From: Rhynchopus sp. YZ270_cl-10
Taxonomy: Eukaryota; Euglenozoa; Diplonemea; Diplonemida; Diplonemidae
DNA length: 64,000 bases
Direction of reading: 5' to 3'
Assembly: GCA_964035575.1 (NCBI GenBank)
Contig: OZ037841.1
Span: forward strand, 1,736,001 to 1,800,000
The notes under the pieces: generated by a model
What the model was told of the DNA's origin: nothing
Seen by the model: the letters and a program-made list of their open reading frames with translations, nothing else
Databases searched by the model: none
Shown here: in pieces, positions 53,971 through 62,608 of the stretch
How positions within the stretch are numbered: position 1 is the stretch's first letter
How the letters are laid out: each line of letters begins with the position of its first letter
Made by a program: the position numbers and the translations under genes

Positions 53971-56900
53971 ATGCGAGGACACACCATGTACGCCGCAGTC
54001 GTCTTTTTACTGCTTGTGTGTGAAGTGGTGTCGCAGCCGACTGAAATACCGTGTGATCGGGCCGTTGTGACTGTGGTGCAGTTCACAGACAAGGATAACA
54101 TTCAGCTCCCCGTGCCGCCAACTGAGGAGACACTGTTTGGGGGTGTGATTCAGGTTGACATGGACGTTATTATCAATGCATACACCACATATGGTCGTTT
54201 TGTGGAGTTTGCAAATGGTCAGAGCAGCGACAACTTTATGATTGGACAGTTCGGAACTGCAGGGGAAATGTACGTATCTTCCACTTGGTCAACAAAGCGG
54301 CAACGTGTTGCTTACAGTACCCCCTTGCCGTTGGGACAGAAGTTTCACGTTCGGGTCGTTGTTGTCCCCATTGACACTGCGACAGCAAACTACTACTTAT
54401 ATCTTGATGGCACGCTTGTAGCCGACGGCGTCAGTGAGGCACTCAGATACGTCACTCGCTCCATGTTATTGATTGGCACAAGTACCTTTTATAATGCCCC
54501 TACCACCCCCCATGTCGACCTCGACGGGAGTGTCACTGATGGTATCCTGAAAATGTGTCCTGAAGCTACACCTGCACCACCTACAGCTATTCCTACTGTC
54601 GCACCTACAGCAGTGCCCACAGCAGTGCCCACAGCAGTGCCCACAGCAGTGCCCACAGCAGTGCCCACAGCAGTGCCCACAGCAGTGCCCACAGCAGTGC
54701 CCACAGCAGTGCCCACAGCAGTGCCCACAGCAGTGCCCACAGCAGTGCCCACAGCAGTGCCCACAGCAGTGCCCACAGCAGTGCCCACAGCAGTGCCCAC
54801 AGCAGTGCCCACAGCAGTGCCCACAGCAGTGCCAACAGCAGTACCGACAGCAGTGCCAACAGCAGTGCCCACAGCAGTGCCCACAGCAGTGCCCACAGCA
54901 GTGCCCACAGCAGTGCCCACAGCAGTGCCCACAGCAGTGCCCACAGCAGTGCCAACAGCAGTGCCCACAGCAGTGCCCACAGCAGTGCCCACAGCAGTGC
55001 CAACAGCAGTACCGACAGCAGTGCCAACAGCAGTGCCCACAGCAGTGCCCACAGCAGTGCCCACAGCAGTGCCCACAGCAGTGCCCACAGCAGTGCCCAC
55101 AGCAGTGCCCACAGCAGTGCCCACAGCAGTGCCCACAGCAGTGCCCACAGCAGTGCCCACAGCAGTGCCGACAGCAGTGCCAACAGCAGTGCCAACAGCA
55201 GTGCCAACAGCAGTGCCAACAGCAGTACCGACAGCAGTGCCAACAGCAGTGCCCACAGCAGTGCCCACAGCAGTGCCCACAGCAGTGCCCACAGCAGTGC
55301 CCACAGCAGTGCCAACAGCAGTACCGACAGCAGTGCCAACAGCAGTGCCCACAGCAGTGCCCACAGCAGTGCCCACAGCAGTGCCCACAGCAGTGCCCAC
55401 AGCAGTGCCCACAGCAGTGCCCACAGCAGTGCCCACAGCAGTGCCAACAGCAGTGCCAACAGCAGTGCCAACAGCAGTGCCAACAGCAGTGCCAACAGCA
55501 GTGCCAACAGCAGTGCCAACAGCAGTGCCAACAGCAGTGCCAACAGCAGTGCCAACAGCAGTGCCAACAGCAGTGCCCACAGCAGTGCCAACAGCAGTGC
55601 CCACAGCAGTGCCAACAGCAGTGCCAACAGCAGTGCCAACAGCAGTGCCAACAGCAGTGCCCACAGCAGTGCCAACAGCAGTGCCCACAGCAGTGCCAAC
55701 AGCAGTGCCAACAGCAGTGCCAACAGCAGTGCCAACAGCAGTGCCAACAGCAGTGCCCACAGCAGTGCCAACAGCAGTGCCCACAGCAGTGCCAACAGCA
55801 GTGCCAACAGCAGTGCCAACAGCAGTGCCAACAGCAGTGCCAACAGCAGTGCCAACAGCAGTGCCAACAGCAGTGCCAACAGCAGTGCCAACAGCAGTGC
55901 CAACAGCAGTGCCAACAGCAGTGCCAACAGCAGTGCCCACAGCAGTGCCAACAGCAGTGCCCACAGCAGTGCCAACAGCAGTGCCAACAGCAGTGCCCAC
56001 AGCAGTACCAACAACAGTGCCAACAACAGTACCCACAGCAGTACCAACTGCAGTGTCAACAGCTGAACCTACTGCGCTACCGACTAATTTGCCCACAGCT
56101 GAACCCACAGCAATCCCAACTGCAGCACCTACAGCAACTCCAACAACACCTGCACCACCAACACTTGCACCTCACACTACCACACCACCGACAGTACCAC
56201 CTGCAACACCAGCACCAACAGAGACGACAACAGCACCACTGCTGCGAGACACACCGACAAGCGGTATCAAAGTGTCTGTGAAGGAAGACCTGAAGAAGGC
56301 GAACACGGCTGCTGGTGCTGCAGCAGTTCTGGGTGGTGGTGCAGGGAATGCAGGGAAGTTGGCTGTGCTGAACGGCTTTGGCTGTCAAATGGACGACGTG
56401 GATGTGGGTGACGAGCCACTGGACTGGGAGTTCCACCCGACAACGATATCACTTGGGAGTGCAGTTGGGCGGTACAAGCTTGCGGCGATGGTGATGAACC
56501 CTGTGGTTGTGGTGTGCATTGCGCTGCTGGTGCTGTGTGCAGCTGCAGTCATGCAAGCAACACTGGGGTACGGACGTGAGAAGGCCATCAGTGTGACACG
56601 GTTTCCTGGGATACTGTACGTCCCATACCTGTTCTTGCTGCAGGGGACAAGCCTTGTGGCGGCACAGGTTGTGTTTGACCCTTCACGCTACCCAACAATG
56701 GTTGCAGTGCTTTCGTACGTGACACTGGCACTGTGTCTGCTGTCGCCTGTGCTGCTGTACACCGCTGTGCTGCGCCATGTGAAGAGAGAGGCGGAGCTCT
56801 TTCCAGACCCTGCGATTGTGGGGAACCCAGCGACAGGCGAGCCTGGGAAGCGTTCCACCAGTTCTGTGTACAAATTTGCGTTTGGGACAGACATCTGGGT

Positions 56901-57711
56901 GTCACGACAGAGCTACTTTGCAGAGAAGTACGGGAACTGCTTTGAGAACGTGAAGCCGACGTGTCTGTGGTACATCCTGTGTGAGCTTGCGGTGATTCTG
57001 TGTCTGTCGCTGTTGTCTGGATGGCAGCCAACCTCTGTTGGGTCTTGCAACACACGCAACATCTTCATCACGATTCTGCTGGTGCTGTTCTTTGTTGCAA
57101 CAGTTGTCAAACGTCCGTTCTTGGCTGCGATGGACAACTTGATTGCTGTTGTGCTGAGCCTGTTGCTTGCGTCTGCAGTGTTGGGGATGACGATAGCTAT
57201 TGCGGCAGAGTCATCTAAGGACAGTGCACTGTACGCAATCAGCAGTGTGTGTCTCTTGGTCTCTGCACTGATGGTGATGGTTAAGTGTTTGTGGGACTTT
57301 GGGATCTACGCCATGGATGTGCTGATCTCACGTCGCAGTGGTGCGCGTGAACAGGCGAGGTGTCAGGAAACGGGTTTACACAACGCTCTTGAGACTGAGC
57401 TCGTGTCGGATCTCGCACGCAGCCCGTCGCAGTCGTCATTTGCAGAGCGGTCGTGTATTCAGCCTTCGTCTGTTCTGATGGGGAGCAGCAGTAGGTCGTC
57501 ATACACAACACCGTTGCTTGATGTACTGCAGATGCGCGATGTGGTGTGCCTCTCCAACGTGGGAGTGTCAGGCTCTTTGACACACTCCTCTCGAGGTGAC
57601 GTACCGTTGTTTACTAGTGAACGTGCAGCAGCGCTGCTGCCTGTAGACGACTCCGCAAGAAGGAAGCAGATGCGCGATCTGCGCTTCCACCGGGAGAGAA
57701 TGTGGCTGTAG
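53971..57711 (+). CDS. Seven-span surface protein with one LamG-like domain and long TAVP stalk
   Basis: 1246 residues; start shared with the gene at 41369 in both leader and signal peptide. One LamG-like domain (about 24-196), closest to the first domain of that gene but with its own loops (YNAPTTPHVD). About 122 TAVP units (204-698), mostly homogeneous. Conserved juxtamembrane segment from about 757, seven spans about 843-1118, tail about 1120-1246 with DDSARRKQMR and C-terminal RERMWL. The DSARRKQ string also occurs in the tail of 47184 (DSSRWKE at 41369), so part of the tail is under constraint. Confidence 0.92.
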   Translation: MRGHTMYAAVVFLLLVCEVVSQPTEIPCDRAVVTVVQFTDKDNIQLPVPPTEETLFGGVIQVDMDVIINAYTTYGRFVEFANGQSSDNFMIGQFGTAGEMYVSSTWSTKRQRVAYSTPLPLGQKFHVRVVVVPIDTATANYYLYLDGTLVADGVSEALRYVTRSMLLIGTSTFYNAPTTPHVDLDGSVTDGILKMCPEATPAPPTAIPTVAPTAVPTAVPTAVPTAVPTAVPTAVPTAVPTAVPTAVPTAVPTAVPTAVPTAVPTAVPTAVPTAVPTAVPTAVPTAVPTAVPTAVPTAVPTAVPTAVPTAVPTAVPTAVPTAVPTAVPTAVPTAVPTAVPTAVPTAVPTAVPTAVPTAVPTAVPTAVPTAVPTAVPTAVPTAVPTAVPTAVPTAVPTAVPTAVPTAVPTAVPTAVPTAVPTAVPTAVPTAVPTAVPTAVPTAVPTAVPTAVPTAVPTAVPTAVPTAVPTAVPTAVPTAVPTAVPTAVPTAVPTAVPTAVPTAVPTAVPTAVPTAVPTAVPTAVPTAVPTAVPTAVPTAVPTAVPTAVPTAVPTAVPTAVPTAVPTAVPTAVPTAVPTAVPTAVPTAVPTAVPTAVPTAVPTAVPTAVPTAVPTAVPTAVPTAVPTAVPTAVPTAVPTAVPTAVPTAVPTAVPTAVPTAVPTAVPTAVPTAVPTAVPTAVPTTVPTTVPTAVPTAVSTAEPTALPTNLPTAEPTAIPTAAPTATPTTPAPPTLAPHTTTPPTVPPATPAPTETTTAPLLRDTPTSGIKVSVKEDLKKANTAAGAAAVLGGGAGNAGKLAVLNGFGCQMDDVDVGDEPLDWEFHPTTISLGSAVGRYKLAAMVMNPVVVVCIALLVLCAAAVMQATLGYGREKAISVTRFPGILYVPYLFLLQGTSLVAAQVVFDPSRYPTMVAVLSYVTLALCLLSPVLLYTAVLRHVKREAELFPDPAIVGNPATGEPGKRSTSSVYKFAFGTDIWVSRQSYFAEKYGNCFENVKPTCLWYILCELAVILCLSLLSGWQPTSVGSCNTRNIFITILLVLFFVATVVKRPFLAAMDNLIAVVLSLLLASAVLGMTIAIAAESSKDSALYAISSVCLLVSALMVMVKCLWDFGIYAMDVLISRRSGAREQARCQETGLHNALETELVSDLARSPSQSSFAERSCIQPSSVLMGSSSRSSYTTPLLDVLQMRDVVCLSNVGVSGSLTHSSRGDVPLFTSERAAALLPVDDSARRKQMRDLRFHRERMWL
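54583..56064 (+). repeat. 12-bp coding minisatellite, TAVP stalk
   Basis: About 122 units, with long uniform GCAGTGCCCACA runs on the left and GCAGTGCCAACA runs on the right. Confidence 0.95.
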
Positions 57712-58395
57712 ATTTATTGTAACGTGTCAGCAGGGTTCGTGCATATTGTGCTGCAGTCAGGGATACCGGCTGCACGTGCTCAAGTGGTTTTCCGCACCTT
57801 TACGCTCCTTCCACGGTGCACCGGTCATGTCACATGAGAGATTTGTATTTCGAGTGAAACTTTTTTGCTTTTTGCGTTTTGCTTTGATGACACGGAAGAG
57901 AGTTATTTTTGGTCTGCGCAATGAAGTTTTCAGCCCTTTTTACTCGCCGTGTTGAATGTGTCATTGAACGCGGCGGAATTGAAGTTGAACAAAATAAAAC
58001 AATAATTATGCTCGCGTTTCTTTATTGAGCCATTTTCCTCTCCTTTTTTCTTCCACACGCGCTGGCTTTTGTGTTTGCTAATTTTAGTCAAAAACCTTTC
58101 CATAGTTTCAGGTGCGAAACCTTCTCCATGTGTTGCACGGGAAACAAGAGACAAACAGGTGCAGGGTGGTTCCGTGCATCATAGAACCTGGCACCTTGTG
58201 TGTCTCCCAAAATAAGTTTTGAAGTAAAAATAAAAGGATACCTCTCATTTCTGGTTTGTTTCTTTGTTTTGGTTTCTTTTGATTGTTTTTAGTGTTTGCA
58301 GCGTCCTCACCCCCTTGCAACGCTGCCTGTCCTTTTGCTACTGCTGCGTGCAGTGGTCTACATAGTATGCGTCATTCCGTTGCGTCTTTTCTTGA
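57712..58395. other. 3' flank of the gene at 53971
   Basis: No gene seen. From 58298 it matches the 3' flank of gene A (about 950 on). Confidence 0.6.
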
Positions 58396-58422
58396 CAGCA
58401 GTTGAGAATATGTCAACTGCTG
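58396..58422. other. Conserved 3'-flank hairpin, copy 3
   Basis: CAGCAGTTGA / TCAACTGCTG with loop GAATATG, as at 1042. Confidence 0.6.
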
Positions 58423-58689
58423 CAAGATAAGAAACTGTTGTGGATAATGACCCTATCCCCGCAAAGGGAACTAGGTGCTATGGTTACGGGCGTAAGATCC
58501 GTACAGGCGCGCAACAAGGTGCAAACCCCAGACATCAGTGTTTTCTGCCAGAGCTATTTTTTCTTTTGTATACAAACATACGAAGCGGTACGCGTACGGT
58601 TTGTAAGGAAATAATGCAAACCGAAATGATTGGGCTCTTTCGGATTGAATGATTTGAATATTGTGTGTGTGTTAGGCTAGTTGACGTCA

Positions 58690-58875
58690 CGGACATTTGG
58701 GTTTGGGAGGGTTTGAGAGGATTTGGGCAGATTTGGGGGGGTTTGAGAGGGTTAGTAAGGGTAGGGCAGGGTATGGCAGGGTTTGGCATGGTATGGCAGG
58801 GTATGGCACGGTATGGCGCGGTTTGGCACGGTATGGCAGGGTATGGCAGGGTGTGGCACAGTGTGGCACGGGTAG
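58690..58875. repeat. GGTATGGCAC-type 10-bp minisatellite
   Basis: Irregular units GGTATGGCAG, GGTATGGCAC and GGTTTGGCAC, preceded by TTTGGGNGG units. A few more lie at 58986-59010, beyond the 7-bp array. Confidence 0.85.
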
Positions 58876-58883
58876 CCATTACC

Positions 58884-58981
58884 CAGTACCCAGTACCCAG
58901 TACCCAGTACCCAGTACCCAGTACCCAGTACCCAGTACCCAGTACCCAGTACCCAGTACCCAGTACCCAGTACCCAGTACC
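58884..58981. repeat. 7-bp satellite (CAGTACC)n
   Basis: 14 perfect copies embedded in the 10-bp minisatellite. Confidence 0.97.
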
Positions 58982-59230
58982 GGGAGGGTATGGCATGGTA
59001 TGGCAGGGTATTGAAAAAGTTTGTTTCAATGGTGTGGCGCCTTAACCGATTCCCCGTGTTTCTACCGGTTGTCGCTCCGTAAAGGGGGGTTCCAGATGTT
59101 GGAATTTTTTTTTTTTGTTTTCGTTGGTGAAGCTTTTAAACGGCGGTATTTGCATTTCCGGAATCCGTCCGACCAGTGGTGGGGTCAATTTGCCAAAATG
59201 GACAAGTTCTCGTTTTTGGTCAATTTCCGC

Positions 59231-59367
59231 AGTATACACAGTATACACAGTATACACAGTATACACAGTATACACAGTATACTGTGTATACTGTGTATAC
59301 ACAGTATACACAGTATACACAGTATACACAGTATACACAGTATACACAGTATACACAGTATACACAG
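59231..59367. repeat. 9-bp satellite that changes strand
   Basis: TATACACAG units run to about 59280, two units of the complement TATACTGTG follow, then TATACACAG again to 59367. It adjoins a copy of the GTGGTGGGGTC / CAAAATGGACAA motif (59150-59225). The YR element begins at its right edge. Confidence 0.95.
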
Positions 59368-59473
59368 GAATAGCTTTAGCCTACTCAAAAATGTTCCTTT
59401 ATTTTTTCTTTTAATCATATACTTGCAAAAAGACGTTGGGGTAAATCGGCTAGGCCGAGCTAGTCGAATCCGC
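59368..59473 (-). repeat. Split direct repeat B2 of the second YR element
   Basis: 106 bp identical by eye to 59681-59786; borders the 9-bp satellite. Confidence 0.9.
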
Positions 59474-59680
59474 TGGAGGCGGAGGTGAGGGAGGGAGGGA
59501 AAATACAAAAGCTTTTACGACACAAAAAGCTGAAAGGGAAAACCACCCGAACCTAATTCAGTGATGGTACGTGGTTGGCGAGGAGGTTTCCCGTTGAACA
59601 ACAACCCCAAAAAGCAAGGGGGGTTTTTGGGGGGTTACACGTTTTAGTTTCGGCTTTGCTATTCCCTCGGTAAACCCCAA
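59474..59680 (-). repeat. Predicted A2 segment of the second YR element
   Basis: 207 bp between B2 and B1. By the split-repeat model the same sequence should lie upstream of gag, beyond base 64000. Confidence 0.6.
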
Positions 59681-59786
59681 GAATAGCTTTAGCCTACTCA
59701 AAAATGTTCCTTTATTTTTTCTTTTAATCATATACTTGCAAAAAGACGTTGGGGTAAATCGGCTAGGCCGAGCTAGTCGAATCCGC
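59681..59786 (-). repeat. Split direct repeat B1 of the second YR element
   Basis: Includes the last codons and stop of the RT gene; copy at 59368-59473. Confidence 0.9.
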
Positions 59787-61424
59787 CCCGACGCCAGTAA
59801 AGAACAACCGCACCGCACGTTGGACCTCAAACATGAGGTTGGGAGAGGAGAGGGAGGAAGGGGGAACACGAGAGGGTTTGTCAGCAGGGTTGAGCTTGGT
59901 ACTGATCCACTGTAATGAAATTGTACACCACAAGTGCTCCAAACGCGCAAGAGCTTGCACCACCGCGTCATTCAGAATCTTGGATGCCGTACAAATTTTC
60001 TTCCGGGCCACACCCACCACAGAAGTGTTGTCAACCCAGATATCCACCTTACCACCGGCCGCGGAGTCGGGAAGGGCGGCTATAGTGTTACGCAACGCAA
60101 GAGCTTCCAGCACATTAATGTGTAGCTCAGACTCCTGGGAGTCCCAACTAGCACCTACAATAGTCATTTCGTTGCTACGGCGGTCCACAATGACACCGCC
60201 CCAACCCTTCAGAGAAGCATCAATAAAAACAGCAAGGGAAGAATGGGGGGAGGGGGGCTTAAAAACACGCGGCATACACACAGCGGAGCGCCAACTGGCT
60301 AACTCCTTACGCACCGAAGCAGGGATAACAATAGAGTCGCTGGGCAGACGTCTGCCCGCATTGAGAGCGTTCGAAATACGCCTCAAAAACTTCACCGTAA
60401 ACCAAAACTTTCCCGGAAAGACCCCCGCAATGGCGGTGGCGTGCAGCAGTCTGCCCGCCAGGGACTCCAAAGAACTCGCAGATGCAACACTTAACTCAAG
60501 GGAAAAAATTTTGTCCAACAGTTTGGGAGAGGGGGTCACTGAACTGGACGTATGCTTAAAATCAACACCAATAAACACATATGACTCACTAGCCGTGACA
60601 GAGTCCTCCGGCTTCCACGTAATCCCACAGCTGCTGGCGCGAGAGTCCATCCGCTTCGTTGCAGCAACTACGTCGTCACGCGACCCACACAAGCGCACCC
60701 CATCGATCCACGTATGCACGGTCACTCCCTGCGCGACGTGCTTCTCTTGGACATATGCGGGGTCGCCTCCGATCACTGCTGTGATGGTGTGCATGAGCTC
60801 TGGGGCGCAGGAGTGACCCATCGGTAGTCTCGTCAGCTCCCACCAAACACCATTGTCGTCCGTGTAGCGGAAGTAGCGGCGAGACTCAGTTGGGATTTCG
60901 ACCTGGAAAAACCCGCATCGCAGGTCGCGAACACTACCACACTCCTTCTCAACCGCAGACAAGTACCTCGACACATGACCCAGAGGCACCTGAGCTTCAT
61001 AGCCGGCAGCATCCAAGACGTCATTGGCCTCACGAGTCCAGAGGATGAATCGTTGGCGGAGACCTGTGGGCTTCTCTTCCACAACAGTGAAGGGGATGTT
61101 GCAGCATACTCCGGGTCCGTCTGCACGCACAGCTATGCCTGTATCCTGGAGTACAGCGGCGTGTTCTGCACTCAGACGAGAAGGATGTGCAGAAGCCTCT
61201 CCTGACAGCTCCGTGGGGTAGAAAGCTGCCTGCCAAACCTCGTTGAACCTGTCCAGGATGGCAGGACGCATCATGCCTTTGACTCTGCTCAATACCAAGG
61301 GGGACACGTTCACAGCATGCAGGGGGGAGGCCCGTTCTTCGTCCGTGCAGGGGAGGCGGGTGTGTTGGGACCGCTTGGTGATGCGGTGTTGCTTGCGGGC
61401 GAACTTGTCCACCATCACAGCCAT
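59763..61424 (-). CDS. Reverse transcriptase / RNase H of the second YR element
   Basis: About 553 residues from ATG 61424 (MAVMVDKFARK) or 550 from ATG 61415, which overlaps the YR stop as TGATG; termination-reinitiation is likely. Motif A DLRCGFFQVE, motif B LPMGHSCAPE, motif C HTWIDGV, where the second catalytic Asp is Gly. RNase H with FIDASLKGWGG, NVLEALAL, VDNTSV and NPADKPSR is canonical. The frame is open upstream under the whole YR gene, but that part reads as a shadow of it. Expected to make the DNA copy of the element. Confidence 0.88.
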   Translation of the reverse strand: MAVMVDKFARKQHRITKRSQHTRLPCTDEERASPLHAVNVSPLVLSRVKGMMRPAILDRFNEVWQAAFYPTELSGEASAHPSRLSAEHAAVLQDTGIAVRADGPGVCCNIPFTVVEEKPTGLRQRFILWTREANDVLDAAGYEAQVPLGHVSRYLSAVEKECGSVRDLRCGFFQVEIPTESRRYFRYTDDNGVWWELTRLPMGHSCAPELMHTITAVIGGDPAYVQEKHVAQGVTVHTWIDGVRLCGSRDDVVAATKRMDSRASSCGITWKPEDSVTASESYVFIGVDFKHTSSSVTPSPKLLDKIFSLELSVASASSLESLAGRLLHATAIAGVFPGKFWFTVKFLRRISNALNAGRRLPSDSIVIPASVRKELASWRSAVCMPRVFKPPSPHSSLAVFIDASLKGWGGVIVDRRSNEMTIVGASWDSQESELHINVLEALALRNTIAALPDSAAGGKVDIWVDNTSVVGVARKKICTASKILNDAVVQALARLEHLWCTISLQWISTKLNPADKPSRVPPSSLSSPNLMFEVQRAVRLFFTGVGADSTSSA

Positions 61425-62500
61425 TTCGTCACGTCCTGCGTGCCGATTGCTTTCGCCAGAGCGACTGGGTCCCCTGCGTACCTGATGGTGGTGGGCGACA
61501 GCGCAACCTCCACCTTGTGCTTCGCCAGCACGGAAATGAGGGAGGGGTTCACGGGCTTTTTCTCCGCCAGCAACGACAGGAGATGGGTCACTGCCCCTCT
61601 CTTGATGCTGTGCCCCGAGAATGAGGTCATCCCTGGCGTGTGGTGCCACTTCTCCGTCAGCGCCTCGGTGGTGGTCTCCGTGAGGTAGCGGAAGGGCTTC
61701 AGCCGTCCGTAGAGGGACGCAATTTTCTCCGTGAGCGCGCCTGTCACCACTACCAACTTCGACGGCGTGAAGGGGTCCCCCCGGCGCCCCTTCGGTAGGG
61801 TGTGCCAATCCACTATCACCTCTGTGGGCGTCACCTTCACAAACTGCTCTGATCCCAACTTCTGCACTTCGTCCCAACGGCTGGCCGTTTTCCAAGCTAG
61901 CATTGCGCAGAGGCACAGGTCGTTCTGCTGGTGCTCTGTCCACTGGAGGAGGGTTCTGCGAGGAATCGGGGTGGCTTGGCTTGTGGGAATTGCCGCCCCT
62001 GCGGCCCGCAGCGCTGCTGCAAAGCTGAGCAGCGGTTGGTTGCCCAGGCCGATGTGGGTGAAGGTGCCTGATAGGGCCTTGGCGTAGGTGAGCTGCCCTT
62101 GCTTTGACACTTGAGTGGCAAGGACGAACAACACCGCTGTGTCGGCTGTCATCGGCAGCTGGTGCAGGCCCGTCCACACTGCGAACCTGGACCACAGGTA
62201 TTTGCGTTGTTGCGACGTGCGCTTGGCCCACATGTCCTCCACCACGCCTAGCAGCCACTCGGTCGCTTGCTTCGGGTTGACCTCTGTCTCCTTCACTCGA
62301 GATATGGGACGCACCCGCCCGGAGGTGGCTACATGCGTCAGTACGGCCTCTCCAAAAAGAGATGGGGGGGTAATACCGGGATGGGGGTAGGGATCTGTGT
62401 GGTGTGGTATGTGTGTTGGGGGGGGGCTGCGCGGCGGCATTGCTGCTGGGGGCTGCAGTGACCCTTGACTTGGCGGGGAGGCGGGCGGGCACAGCTGCAT
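61415..62500 (-). CDS. Tyrosine recombinase of the second YR element
   Basis: 361 residues from the first in-frame ATG (62500). The frame is open without a stop from the gag TGA (62609-62611) onward, so a gag-YR readthrough product is possible and would add a Pro-rich linker. Catalytic residues: Arg in TASRWDE, HSIKRG (His and Arg), a His in AKHK and Tyr in TIRYA. Role as in the element at 22065: insertion of the circular DNA copy by recombination. Confidence 0.88.
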   Translation of the reverse strand: MQLCPPASPPSQGSLQPPAAMPPRSPPPTHIPHHTDPYPHPGITPPSLFGEAVLTHVATSGRVRPISRVKETEVNPKQATEWLLGVVEDMWAKRTSQQRKYLWSRFAVWTGLHQLPMTADTAVLFVLATQVSKQGQLTYAKALSGTFTHIGLGNQPLLSFAAALRAAGAAIPTSQATPIPRRTLLQWTEHQQNDLCLCAMLAWKTASRWDEVQKLGSEQFVKVTPTEVIVDWHTLPKGRRGDPFTPSKLVVVTGALTEKIASLYGRLKPFRYLTETTTEALTEKWHHTPGMTSFSGHSIKRGAVTHLLSLLAEKKPVNPSLISVLAKHKVEVALSPTTIRYAGDPVALAKAIGTQDVTKWL

Positions 62501-62608
62501 CGGAGGTGGACACCTTCGTTTGTACACGCGCGTTGGTGGGGCGGTTGGGACAATGGGAATAACTTGCTGGGGATGTACAGGGGGGGCGGGCCGAGAAGAG
62601 GGGGGGAG

